Origin: Haemophilus paracuniculus
Lineage (GTDB): Bacteria; Pseudomonadota; Gammaproteobacteria; Enterobacterales; Pasteurellaceae
Reading direction: 5' to 3'
Length of the DNA stretch: 64,000 nt
Assembly (NCBI RefSeq): GCF_002015115.1
Contig: NZ_MUYA01000004.1
Location: 155,820 to 219,819, forward strand
The number at the start of each line of letters is the position of its first letter. Positions within the stretch are counted from its first letter, which is position 1. The notes under the pieces are model-generated. The model did no database searches and had not been told where the DNA came from. It was given only the letters and a program-made list of their open reading frames with translations. This document shows, one piece after another, positions 34,173-44,095 of the stretch. The translations under genes were made by a program, and so were the position numbers.

Positions 34173-36992
34173 TTAAAGGGTTAAAGCGTCAGCGATTAAC
34201 GCTTTTTGCTGTTTGGTGTGTAACGACATATAGCCCACCGCTGGCGAAGCGGAAGCTGGTCTGCCTGCGTATTTCAGTTTCGCATTGTCAGGGATTGACG
34301 CCTCGAAATTGTGCTTACTGCAATACCACGCTCCTTGGTTGAGCGGTTCTTCTTGACACCAAACGAAATCGGTAACGTGAGCGTAAGGAGCAAGTGCCTT
34401 TTGCACGTCTTCGTGTGGATATGGGTAGAGCTGCTCAATGCGGATAATCGCCACATCGGTTTGTTCGTTTTGACGGCGTTGTTCGAGCAAGTCGTAATAA
34501 ACTTTACCCGAGCAAAGTACCACACGTTTTACCTGTTTTGGATCGAGGTTGTCGATCTCGCCGATCACATTTTGGAATTCGCCATTGGTTAATTCTTCAA
34601 GGGAAGAGACCGCTAGCGGGTGGCGAAGTAGCGATTTTGGCGAAATTGCCACCAACGGACGACGCATTTTGCGGATCGCTTGACGGCGTAGCATATGGTA
34701 AACCTGTGCAGGGGTACTCGGTACGCACACTTGCATATTTTGTTCCGCACAAAGTTGCAGATAGCGTTCTAAGCGTGCGGACGAGTGTTCTGGGCCTTGC
34801 CCCTCGTAGCCGTGCGGTAGCAACATCACTAAGCCGCACATTCTGCCCCATTTTTGTTCGCCCGAGCTGATAAATTGGTCGATCACAATTTGTGCACCGT
34901 TGGCGAAGTCGCCGAATTGGGCTTCCCAAATGGTGAGGGTTTTCGGATCGGTGGTGGCATAGCCATATTCAAAGGCAAGTACCGCCTCTTCGGAAAGCAC
35001 CGAATCCCACACCTCAAAACGCCCTTGGTTGGCGTGTAAGTGGGCTAACGGAACATAGCCCGTACCGTCATTTTGGTTGTGGATCACGGCGTGGCGGTGG
35101 AAGAATGTGCCACGTCCTGCGTCCTCGCCCGATAGGCGAATGTGCGTTCCCTCGTCAAGCAAGGTCGCATACGCCATTGTTTCCGCCATACCCCAATCAA
35201 GCAATTTTTGACCTTGATACATCTCTTTGCGGTCGTTGTAAATTTTCTCAACACGCGAGTGCGGTTTGTGCTGTTCTGGGTATTCGCACACCCGTTTGGC
35301 TAGGGTGGTAAAGCGATCTTGTGGGAATTTGCTTTCGTAAGGGCTGGTCCAGTCGTAGTTGAGATATTGCAACCAGTCCATTGCAGCGGTATCCATTTCA
35401 CGCCATTCAGGTACGACACGGTCGCCTTGATCGAGGGCATCACGGTAGCCGTTGAGCATTTCTAATTCTTGCTCTGGGGTAATCACACCCTCGGCGATCA
35501 AACGATCCGCATACACCTTGCGAGGGGTTGGATGTTTTTTGATGATGCTATACATCATCGGCTGGGTTGCCAACGGCTCGTCCGCCTCGTTGTGTCCGTG
35601 GCGGCGGTAAGAGATCAAATCAATGAAAATATCACGTTTGAATAGGGTGCGATATTCCACCGCCATTCTTGCCGCAAAAGCCACCGCTTCTGGATCATCA
35701 CCATTAACGTGAATGATCGGGGCTTGGATCATTTTGGCAATATCGGTGCAATATTCGGTTGAACGGGTGTCGTTCGGGTTCGAGGTGGTAAAGCCGATTT
35801 GGTTGTTGATCACAATACGGATCGTGCCGCCCACTTTATAACCACGGGCATTTGACATATTCAGCGTTTCTTGCACCACCCCTTGCCCTGCTACTGCCGA
35901 GTCGCCGTGAACGGTAATCGCCAACACTTTATTGTGTTCGGTGTCGAAAATACGAGCCTGTCTTGCACGCACCGAGCCAATCACCACAGGGCTAACAATT
36001 TCAAGGTGAGACGGGTTGAACGCCAACGCCAAATGCACCTGCTTATCGCCCACCGCAAAATCAGACGAGAAGCCTTGGTGATATTTCACATCGCCCGTGC
36101 GGTTATCGTCCGCGTGCTTACCCGCAAATTCATCAAAGAGTTCGGCAGGCTTTTTGCCCAACACATTGACGAGCATATTTAAACGCCCACGGTGAGCCAT
36201 TCCCATTACCACATCAGACATCCCTTGACGACCTGCGTGGCGGATAATCTCTTTCATCAACGGAATAAAGGCATCGCTACCCTCTAACGAGAAGCGTTTT
36301 GCCCCTGGGAATTTCGCCCCTAAATAACGTTCCAAACCATCAGCAGCGGTAAGTTCTTGTAATAAATTGATTTTTTCCGCCGCCGTAAATAACGGTTTAT
36401 TCAAAACGCTTTCCATTTTGGCTTGCAACCAGTTGCGTTGCTCGATGTCTTGAATGTGCATAAATTCAAGCCCAATCGTGCCTAAATAGGTTTCTTTCAA
36501 GGCTTCGGCGAGTTCGCCCAATTTCATTGTGTCTTTACCGAACACATAACGCCCAATGGTAAAGGTCTCATTCAGATCCGCCTCGCTAAAACCGTGGTGG
36601 CGATAATCCAACTCTGGCACTTTTGAGGTTTTCCAACGGTAATAATTAAGCGGATCGAGCTTCGCTTCTAGGTGTCCACGGATACGGTGAGCGTTGATCC
36701 ACTGCAACAAACGCACCTGTTTGGCACTGGCTTCTGGGTCGATCACCGTTACCGTTTCCGAATGATTTTCACGGGCAAGTTTGCGGAAATAATCACGCAC
36801 TTGGGAATGGGGTTGCTCTACGGCGGTGGTTTGCGGTAGCGAAGCAAAAATCGCCTGCCAGCTCTCATCAACGCTTGCAGGATCTTCCAGATACTGCTCG
36901 TAGATTTCCTCAACATAAGATTGGTTTGAACCACCGAAAGCGGTTGAGGCTAACCAATCATCAAAATTTTTATGCACAGGATCACGTTGCAT
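34173..36992 (-). CDS. sucA: 2-oxoglutarate dehydrogenase E1 component
   Basis: 939 aa thiamin-diphosphate enzyme. N-terminal FGGSNQSYVEEIYEQYLEDPASVDESWQAIF (E2-binding region), GMAHRGRLNMLVNVLGK, VNGDDPEAVAFAARMAVEYR with the ThDP/Mg site, and SYRRHGHNEADEP (active-site histidine) are intact. Decarboxylates 2-oxoglutarate and passes succinyl to SucB. Begins a leftward suc cluster; sucCD are 14 kb away on the other strand. Confidence 0.97.
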   Translation of the reverse strand: MQRDPVHKNFDDWLASTAFGGSNQSYVEEIYEQYLEDPASVDESWQAIFASLPQTTAVEQPHSQVRDYFRKLARENHSETVTVIDPEASAKQVRLLQWINAHRIRGHLEAKLDPLNYYRWKTSKVPELDYRHHGFSEADLNETFTIGRYVFGKDTMKLGELAEALKETYLGTIGLEFMHIQDIEQRNWLQAKMESVLNKPLFTAAEKINLLQELTAADGLERYLGAKFPGAKRFSLEGSDAFIPLMKEIIRHAGRQGMSDVVMGMAHRGRLNMLVNVLGKKPAELFDEFAGKHADDNRTGDVKYHQGFSSDFAVGDKQVHLALAFNPSHLEIVSPVVIGSVRARQARIFDTEHNKVLAITVHGDSAVAGQGVVQETLNMSNARGYKVGGTIRIVINNQIGFTTSNPNDTRSTEYCTDIAKMIQAPIIHVNGDDPEAVAFAARMAVEYRTLFKRDIFIDLISYRRHGHNEADEPLATQPMMYSIIKKHPTPRKVYADRLIAEGVITPEQELEMLNGYRDALDQGDRVVPEWREMDTAAMDWLQYLNYDWTSPYESKFPQDRFTTLAKRVCEYPEQHKPHSRVEKIYNDRKEMYQGQKLLDWGMAETMAYATLLDEGTHIRLSGEDAGRGTFFHRHAVIHNQNDGTGYVPLAHLHANQGRFEVWDSVLSEEAVLAFEYGYATTDPKTLTIWEAQFGDFANGAQIVIDQFISSGEQKWGRMCGLVMLLPHGYEGQGPEHSSARLERYLQLCAEQNMQVCVPSTPAQVYHMLRRQAIRKMRRPLVAISPKSLLRHPLAVSSLEELTNGEFQNVIGEIDNLDPKQVKRVVLCSGKVYYDLLEQRRQNEQTDVAIIRIEQLYPYPHEDVQKALAPYAHVTDFVWCQEEPLNQGAWYCSKHNFEASIPDNAKLKYAGRPASASPAVGYMSLHTKQQKALIADALTL

Positions 36993-37880
<888 letters not shown>

Positions 37881-37938
37881 TTTCGCTTTGCAAGGGGTGG
37901 GATTTTTGAAATTTTTCAAAATCCTACTCTTATGTTTT

Positions 37939-38107
37939 GCCCCCTTCGGTTTCGCTACGCTCAACCACTTCCCCCGCAAGCGGGGGCAGATCTTACTTTC
38001 GATAGTTCTAAAATTTTCCCTCGCTTGCGGGGAAAATTTTGCTTTCAATCGTTCCGATATCTTCCCCCGCTTGCGGGGGAAGTACCGCCAAAGGCGGGGT
38101 AGGGGGC
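37939..38107. repeat. Intergenic element with GCCCCCT/TAGGGGGC ends (element B)
   Basis: 169 bp between adk and priA. The ends GCCCCCTT and GTAGGGGGC are near inverted. Inside are strong hairpins: CCCCCGCAAGCGGGGG (37972-37987), a stem around 38011-38041 and CTTCCCCCGC/GCGGGGGAAG (38061-38082), then CCGCC/GGCGG. The right half is nearly the same as element C at 48707-48807. No coding capacity evident. Looks like a dispersed non-coding repeat or MITE-like unit. Confidence 0.7.
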
Positions 38108-38173
38108 AAATATATCCCTTTTTCATTCTCGAAGAATAAGCATTCATAACCTTCCATTTATCTAGGATTTTCG

Positions 38174-40393
38174 ATGAACCTCGTCCGCCTCGCTTTGCCC
38201 GTGCCGTTGGCTCGGTTGTTTGATTATGTTGTGCCTGATGAATGGGCGGATGTGCCGTTGGTGCAAGGGGCGAGGGTGTGCGTGCCGTTTGGCTCGCAGA
38301 GCAAAATCGGGATTGTGATTGAACAGCCCACCACCAGCGATGTGCTAGCGGATAAATTAAAACCGATCACCGCCATTCTCGATCAGCAAAGCCTGTTTGA
38401 CGAACAGAGCTGGCAACTGCTCAACTGGGCGGCTCGCTATTATCACGCCCCCCTCGGCGAGGTGTTACACAACGCGTTGCCAGTCAAATTACGCCAAGGC
38501 GACAGCACCGAACGTAGCGTTCCCGAACAATTCCAACTGACCGAAACCGCCCTTTCCGCCCTGCAAAATGGCGAATTGAAACGTGCTAAAAAACAGCAAT
38601 TATTGCTAGAAGAACTGGCTCAATCGGCAAAAATTTTCGAGAAACCGACCGCTTGCACCGCCGCCATTTGGAAGCAATGGCTGGAAAAAGGCTATGTCGA
38701 ACCCGTTGAAACCACTTTTGAGCCACAATCTTGGCAACAAACCTTAGGCGAACGGGCGATCTGCAATAAACAAAACCGGCTGGTGCTGAATAAACAGCAG
38801 TCGCTGGTGGTCAGCCGTCTGCTTTATCAAACGCATTTTGAGGCGTTTTTGCTGAATGGGGTAACGGGATCGGGCAAGACGGAAGTTTATCTGCAAGTGA
38901 TTGAAAAAGCGTTGGAACGGGGCGAACAAGTGCTGGTGCTTGTGCCAGAAATCGGGCTAACCCCACAAACGGTGCAACGCTTTAAGGCACGTTTTAATGT
39001 GGAAATTGACGCCCTACATTCCAACCTCAACGATAGCCAACGACTCAACGCGTGGCTACGGGCGAAAAATGGCGAAAGTGCGATTGTGATCGGCACCCGT
39101 TCCGCCCTGTTTACCCCGTTCGCCAACTTGGGGCTGATCATTATTGACGAAGAACACGATAGCTCATTCAAACAGCAAGACGGCTGGCGTTATCACGCCC
39201 GAGATTTGGCGGTGGTGCGAGCCAAAATGGCGGACGTGCCGATTATTTTAGGCTCGGCGACCCCAAGCCTTGAAAGCCTGCATAACGTGCAGAGTGGCAA
39301 ATTTACCGAATTGCAACTTACGGCTCGGGCAGGTAATGCGAAATTATCCCACCAGCAGCTGATCGACCTGAAAACTCAACGCATTTTTAACGGCTTGTCG
39401 GAAAAATTGCTGGCAATGATGAAAAAGCACCTCGCTGAGGGCAATCAAGTGATGTTGTTCCTCAATCGGCGAGGCTTCGCCCCTGTGCTGCTCTGCCACG
39501 AATGTGGTTGGATGTGCGAGTGTGGCTCGTGCGACAAGCCCTTTACCTATCATCAAAAACAGCGTGTGCTGCGTTGCCACCACTGTTCCGCCCAACGGAT
39601 TATCCCTCGCCAATGCGAGCATTGCGGTTCGACCCATTTGATCACCACAGGGCTTGGCACGGAACAGTTGGAACAGACCCTCGCCCAGCATTTTCCCGAT
39701 TATCAAATCACGAGAATTGACCGTGATAGCACCGCTCGCAAAGGCTCGCTAGAACAGCATTTGAGCGAAATTCAGCAGGGCAAAAGCCAAATTCTGATCG
39801 GCACGCAAATGCTTGCCAAAGGACACCATTTTCCGAATGTTACTTTGGTGGCGATTGTGAATGTGGATTCCGCCCTGTTTTCGACCGATTTCCGTGCCGA
39901 AGAACGGCTGGCTCAACTTTATGTGCAGGTGGCTGGGCGAGCTGGGCGTGCGGAAAAGCAAGGCGAAGTAGTGCTACAAACCCATTACCCCGACCATTCC
40001 CTGCTCAAAGCCTTGCTGGAACAGGGCTATCCAGCCTTTGCCGAGCAAGCCCTCACAATGCGGAAATTGATGAATCTACCGCCCTATTCCGCCCAAGCTC
40101 TGTTTCGAGCAACGGGGCGACAAAGCGAACAAGCGGAAAAAATTTTGCAGGATCTGACCGCTTACTTCCAACAAAAAATCCACGAACAAGGCTGGCAAGG
40201 CTTCCAAATCCTACCCCCATTCCAAGCCCCAATGCCGAAAAAAGCAGGGCATTACCGCTGGTTGCTACTCATTCAACACCCCAACCGCAACGCCCTGCAA
40301 CAGTTACTTACTATTTTCGACCAAGATCGAGATCGCTTCCTCGCCAACAATTTACGGGTTTCGTTGGATGTTGATCCTTTGGAATTAGGATAA
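38174..40393 (+). CDS. priA: Primosomal replication helicase PriA
   Basis: 739 aa 3'-to-5' helicase that restarts stalled forks. N-terminal 3'-DNA-binding domain, then helicase lobe with GVTGSGKTEVYL (Walker A) and IIIDEEHD (Walker B DEEH), VLGSATPS-like LGSATPSLES, two zinc-binding clusters (CHECGWMCECGSC, CHHCSAQ...CEHCGS) and helicase motifs AKGHHFPNV and QVAGRAGR. Full length. Confidence 0.97.
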   Translation: MNLVRLALPVPLARLFDYVVPDEWADVPLVQGARVCVPFGSQSKIGIVIEQPTTSDVLADKLKPITAILDQQSLFDEQSWQLLNWAARYYHAPLGEVLHNALPVKLRQGDSTERSVPEQFQLTETALSALQNGELKRAKKQQLLLEELAQSAKIFEKPTACTAAIWKQWLEKGYVEPVETTFEPQSWQQTLGERAICNKQNRLVLNKQQSLVVSRLLYQTHFEAFLLNGVTGSGKTEVYLQVIEKALERGEQVLVLVPEIGLTPQTVQRFKARFNVEIDALHSNLNDSQRLNAWLRAKNGESAIVIGTRSALFTPFANLGLIIIDEEHDSSFKQQDGWRYHARDLAVVRAKMADVPIILGSATPSLESLHNVQSGKFTELQLTARAGNAKLSHQQLIDLKTQRIFNGLSEKLLAMMKKHLAEGNQVMLFLNRRGFAPVLLCHECGWMCECGSCDKPFTYHQKQRVLRCHHCSAQRIIPRQCEHCGSTHLITTGLGTEQLEQTLAQHFPDYQITRIDRDSTARKGSLEQHLSEIQQGKSQILIGTQMLAKGHHFPNVTLVAIVNVDSALFSTDFRAEERLAQLYVQVAGRAGRAEKQGEVVLQTHYPDHSLLKALLEQGYPAFAEQALTMRKLMNLPPYSAQALFRATGRQSEQAEKILQDLTAYFQQKIHEQGWQGFQILPPFQAPMPKKAGHYRWLLLIQHPNRNALQQLLTIFDQDRDRFLANNLRVSLDVDPLELG

Positions 40394-40515
40394 ATTGAAT
40401 AGAAAATCAGCATATTAAAATTTTTCATTTTGATATGAATTTTTAGGCAACCGTTTAATTAAAAAAGGCTAACACTTTGGGGCGAAAATGCCGTAAAATG
40501 CCGTCTCTCATTACT

Positions 40516-40531
40516 ACGCAAACGTTTACTT
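40516..40531 (+). promoter_or_regulatory. PurR operator upstream of glyA
   Basis: ACGCAAACGTTTACTT matches the PurR consensus (ACGCAAACGTTTNCNT) at nearly all positions. glyA is a known PurR target in E. coli. The box ends only 13 nt before the ATG, overlapping the leader. Confidence 0.8.
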
Positions 40532-40544
40532 ATAGGAGAAACCG

Positions 40545-41807
40545 ATGTTAAGACGTGATATGAACATCAAAGATTATGATCCTGTGTTATGGCAAGCGAT
40601 TCAGGACGAAAACCGCCGTCAGGAAGAGCATATCGAGCTGATTGCTTCTGAAAACTATGCCAGCCCACGGGTGATGGAAGCCCAAGGCTCACAATTTACC
40701 AACAAATATGCGGAAGGTTACCCTGGTAAACGTTACTATGGTGGTTGTGAATATGCGGACATCGTTGAGCAGTTGGCGATTGACCGTGCCAAAGAGCTTT
40801 TCGGGGCGGATTATGCCAACGTGCAGCCGCACTCGGGTTCGCAGGCGAATGCGGCGGTGTATATGGCGTTGTTGCAGCCGCATGATACCATTTTAGGTAT
40901 GAGTCTCGCCCACGGCGGACACTTAACCCACGGGGCTTCGGTCAGCTTCTCGGGCAAAATTTACAATGCGGTGCAATACGGCATTACCGCAGACGGCGTG
41001 TTAGATTATGAAGATATTCGCCAAAAAGCGTTAGAGTGCAAGCCAAAAATGATCGTGGGTGGTTTCTCGGCTTATTCACAGGTGGTGGATTGGGCGAAAT
41101 TGCGTGAGATCGCCGATGAAGTGGGGGCGTATTTATTTGTGGATATGGCACACGTTGCAGGCTTAATCGCGGCAGGCGTTTACCCAAGCCCGATCAATCA
41201 CGCTCACATTGTAACCACGACAACGCATAAAACCTTGGCTGGCCCGCGTGGTGGTTTGATTTTATCGAACGCCAAAGATGAAGAATTGTACAAAAAATTA
41301 CAAAGTGCCGTGTTCCCAGCAGGTCAAGGCGGTCCGTTAGTCCACGTGATGGCGGCGAAAGCGGTCTGTTTCAAAGAAGCGTTAGAGCCAGAATTTAAAA
41401 CCTACCAAGCCCAAGTGGTGAAAAACGCCAAAGCAATGGTGGAAGTGTTTAAACAACGTGGCTATAACGTGGTGTCGAACGGCACGGAAAACCACTTATT
41501 CCTCGTGGATTTAGTTTCAAAAGGCTTAACGGGCAAAGCGGCAGATGCGGCACTCGGTCGTGCCAATATTACCGTGAACAAAAATGCGGTGCCGAACGAT
41601 CCGCAAAAACCGTTTATCACATCTGGTATCCGTGTCGGTACGCCTTCGGTAACCCGCCGTGGCTTTAAAGAGGCAGAAGTGAAAGAGTTGGCAGGTTGGA
41701 TGTGCGATGTGCTAGATAGCATCAACCAAGACAATCACGAGCAAGTGATTGAAGCCACCAAAGCCAAAGTGCTTGAAATCTGCAAGCGTTTGCCGGTTTA
41801 TGCTTAA
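40545..41807 (+). CDS. glyA: Serine hydroxymethyltransferase
   Basis: 420 aa PLP enzyme that interconverts serine and glycine and charges tetrahydrofolate with one-carbon units. [38 protein letters not shown] and the PLP lysine in [14 protein letters not shown] are conserved. Shine-Dalgarno TAGGAGA. Preceded by a PurR box and followed by a strong terminator, so a single-gene unit. Confidence 0.97.
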   Translation: MLRRDMNIKDYDPVLWQAIQDENRRQEEHIELIASENYASPRVMEAQGSQFTNKYAEGYPGKRYYGGCEYADIVEQLAIDRAKELFGADYANVQPHSGSQANAAVYMALLQPHDTILGMSLAHGGHLTHGASVSFSGKIYNAVQYGITADGVLDYEDIRQKALECKPKMIVGGFSAYSQVVDWAKLREIADEVGAYLFVDMAHVAGLIAAGVYPSPINHAHIVTTTTHKTLAGPRGGLILSNAKDEELYKKLQSAVFPAGQGGPLVHVMAAKAVCFKEALEPEFKTYQAQVVKNAKAMVEVFKQRGYNVVSNGTENHLFLVDLVSKGLTGKAADAALGRANITVNKNAVPNDPQKPFITSGIRVGTPSVTRRGFKEAEVKELAGWMCDVLDSINQDNHEQVIEATKAKVLEICKRLPVYA

Positions 41808-41812
41808 TTGAG

Positions 41813-41834
41813 AAAACCCCGCTTGCGGGGTTTT
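41813..41834 (+). terminator. glyA terminator
   Basis: AAAACCCCGC/GCGGGGTTTT stem, then ATTTTTT. Strong intrinsic terminator 6 nt after the stop. Confidence 0.92.
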
Positions 41835-41842
41835 ATTTTTTG

Positions 41843-42118
41843 ATGATGTTAGCAATTTTCATTTATCTGGTGCTGATCAATTTGGTCAGCTTTTGTTTTA
41901 TGTATGTCGATAAACAACGGGCGATCAAAAATCAGTGGCGAATCCCTGAATTGACTTTATTGCTACTCTGTTTGGCGGGCGGATTTATCGGCACATTTTT
42001 AGCGATGAAATACGTTCGCCACAAAACCAAACATTTGCCGTTTCACGCCTGTGTGATTTTTTCGGCAATTTTGTGGCTATTTGCGATTCCCTTTGGTTAT
42101 CTGAAATATGTTGCGTGA
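41843..42118 (+). CDS. DUF1294 small membrane protein
   Basis: 91 aa from ATG at 41843 (ATGATG; a TTG lies just before). Three membrane spans. The YVDKQRAIKNQWRIPELTLLLLCLAGGFIGTFLAMKYVRHKTKHLPF core is the DUF1294 signature (cold-shock-associated or YsdA-like membrane proteins). Function unknown. Its start follows the glyA terminator by 8 nt with no clear Shine-Dalgarno. Overlaps the next gene by 11 nt. Confidence 0.85.
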   Translation: MMLAIFIYLVLINLVSFCFMYVDKQRAIKNQWRIPELTLLLLCLAGGFIGTFLAMKYVRHKTKHLPFHACVIFSAILWLFAIPFGYLKYVA

Positions 42119-42584
42119 ATTTTCCCCAGAAATGTTGGCGTTTTTGCAACGGCAATTTGTGTTGAGTCTAGCGGTCAGTTTCGGCGAAAAATCGTGGTCG
42201 GCGAACTGTTTTTATCTATTTGAACCTGCCGAAAAATGGTTGATCATTACCACCGAAGATCGCACTTTACACGCCCAAATAATGCAGCAAAATCCTCAGG
42301 TTTCAGGCACGATTGCTCACTCGACTCGCAATCTCGCAGAGATTGAGGGGATTCAATTTTTAGGGCGGATCGCAAAAATTTCGGCGGATCTCACCGCTTG
42401 TTATCAGCAAAAATTCTTTGAGCAATTTCAATCGGCACGGGTGTTTGACACGCCAATTTGGGCGATTGAACTTGATGCAGTGAAATACACCGCCAACCAA
42501 CCGCAATTCGGCACGAAACAAATTTGGCAACGCCATTTTGGCGAAAATCTGTTAGAATCCGCCCATTTTTTACAGCAAGCGTAA
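42108..42584 (+). CDS. YhbP-family (UPF0306) FMN-binding split-barrel protein
   Basis: 158 aa, pyridoxamine-5'-phosphate-oxidase-like fold. [31 protein letters not shown] and [10 protein letters not shown], ending [13 protein letters not shown], follow E. coli YhbP. Role unknown; the fold usually binds FMN or heme. A USS core (ACCGCTTGTT) is embedded near residue 94. Followed by nadK after 5 nt. Confidence 0.82.
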   Translation: MLREFSPEMLAFLQRQFVLSLAVSFGEKSWSANCFYLFEPAEKWLIITTEDRTLHAQIMQQNPQVSGTIAHSTRNLAEIEGIQFLGRIAKISADLTACYQQKFFEQFQSARVFDTPIWAIELDAVKYTANQPQFGTKQIWQRHFGENLLESAHFLQQA

Positions 42585-42589
42585 CGACT

Positions 42590-43465
42590 ATGGCTCATTT
42601 TAAAATCATTGCGATTGTGGGCAAACCTCGCCACGACATCGCCCTTGAAACGCACCTTTCCGTCTATAATTGGCTGAAAGAGCGTAAATATCAAATTTTG
42701 GTGGAAGAAAATATCGCCAAATTGTTGAATTTGCCGAATGCGACCACCCTCGACCAAATCGGGCAGGTGGCGGATTTAGTGATCGTGATCGGCGGCGATG
42801 GCAATATGCTCGGAATGGCTCGCCATTTTGCCAAATATCAAGTGCCGCTGATCGGTATCAATAGAGGTAATTTGGGCTTTTTGACCGACATCGCCCCCCA
42901 AACGGCGTTTGAACAGCTGCATAATTGTTTGGAACGGGGCGAATTTTTTATTGAAGAACGCTTTTTGTTAGAAGCGAAAGTGGAACGCAACGGCAAAATT
43001 ATTGCCGAGCATAATGCCTTGAATGAAGTGATTATCCACGCCAGCCAAGTGGCGAAAACCATTGATTTTAAGGTAAGCATTGACGGCAAATTCGCCTTTT
43101 CGCAACGCTCGGACGGCTTGATTATCGCCACCCCAACGGGTTCGACCGCCTATTCCCTTTCGGCGAATGGCCCGATTTTGACCCCCAATTTGAATGCGAT
43201 GGCGTTGGTGTCGATGTTCCCCCATTCCCTTTCTTCTCGCCCTGTGGTGATTGACGGCGATAGTCAGCTTTCGTTGCGGTTCGCCCAATATAATCAGCCT
43301 GAATTGCGAGTGAGTTGTGATAATCAGGTTTCCTTGCCGTTTGCCCCCGAAGATCGGATTCTGGTGCAAAAAAGCCCTGAAAAATTACAACTTTTACATT
43401 TAAATGATTACAACTATTTTAATGTTTTGGGGTCAAAGCTCGGTTGGCTCACAAAATTATTTTAG
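42590..43465 (+). CDS. nadK: NAD kinase
   Basis: 291 aa from ATG at 42590 ([13 protein letters not shown]); a longer frame lies within the yhbP-like gene. Catalytic GGDGNMLG (68-75), [11 protein letters not shown] and [15 protein letters not shown] are intact. Makes NADP from NAD with ATP. Same length as E. coli NadK. Confidence 0.96.
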   Translation: MAHFKIIAIVGKPRHDIALETHLSVYNWLKERKYQILVEENIAKLLNLPNATTLDQIGQVADLVIVIGGDGNMLGMARHFAKYQVPLIGINRGNLGFLTDIAPQTAFEQLHNCLERGEFFIEERFLLEAKVERNGKIIAEHNALNEVIIHASQVAKTIDFKVSIDGKFAFSQRSDGLIIATPTGSTAYSLSANGPILTPNLNAMALVSMFPHSLSSRPVVIDGDSQLSLRFAQYNQPELRVSCDNQVSLPFAPEDRILVQKSPEKLQLLHLNDYNYFNVLGSKLGWLTKLF

Positions 43466-43582
43466 TGAATGTGTAAAATTGATTGCCAAGTAATCAAAGT
43501 TCTGCTATTTATACGCCTTTTTTTGAATAGCCTAACTCTTTTTGGCAGGATTAAATTGAGAGAAATCTCGTACAAGGAGTGA

Positions 43583-44026
43583 ATGATGACTCAACAAACC
43601 GCATTAGGTTTATTAGCGTTAGCAGGGGTAACCCCTTATCAACCCAAGAAAAATGAAGAATATATGAATGATGCTCAAAAAGAGCATTTTCGTAAAATTT
43701 TAAGAGCGTGGCACGCTCAAATTATGGAAGAAGCGGAACGCACCAAAAGCCAAATGCAAGAAGAAGTGGCGAACTTTGCCGATCCTGCGGACCGAGCCAC
43801 CCAAGAAGAAGAATTTAGTTTAGAGTTACGCAACCGTGATCGTGAGCGTAAATTATTGAAAAAAATTGAGCAAACGTTGCACAACATTTCCGAAGATGAA
43901 TATGGTTACTGCGAAGCCTGTGGCGTAGAAATCGGTTTACGCCGTTTAGAGGCTCGTCCAACCGCCGATATGTGCATTGATTGCAAAACCCTTGCCGAAA
44001 TTCGTGAAAAGCAAATGGGTCATTAA
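43583..44026 (+). CDS. dksA: RNA polymerase-binding transcription factor DksA
   Basis: 147 aa. Coiled-coil with the tip DPADRA (67-72) that enters the polymerase secondary channel, and a zinc finger with C110, C113, C131 and C134. Acts with ppGpp in the stringent response. ATGATG start: AAGGAG is 3 nt before the first and 6 nt before the second ATG, so 43586 may be the true start. Terminator follows. Confidence 0.96.
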   Translation: MMTQQTALGLLALAGVTPYQPKKNEEYMNDAQKEHFRKILRAWHAQIMEEAERTKSQMQEEVANFADPADRATQEEEFSLELRNRDRERKLLKKIEQTLHNISEDEYGYCEACGVEIGLRRLEARPTADMCIDCKTLAEIREKQMGH

Positions 44027-44036
44027 CAGAGCAGAG

Positions 44037-44065
44037 CGGGGGAAATCAAATTTCCCCCGATTTTT
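44037..44065 (+). terminator. dksA terminator
   Basis: CGGGGGAAAT/ATTTCCCCCG stem with a 3-nt loop, then ATTTTTG. Ends dksA before pcnB. Confidence 0.9.
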
Positions 44066-44095
44066 GTTTTTATCCCAATTTTATTGAGGTGGATT

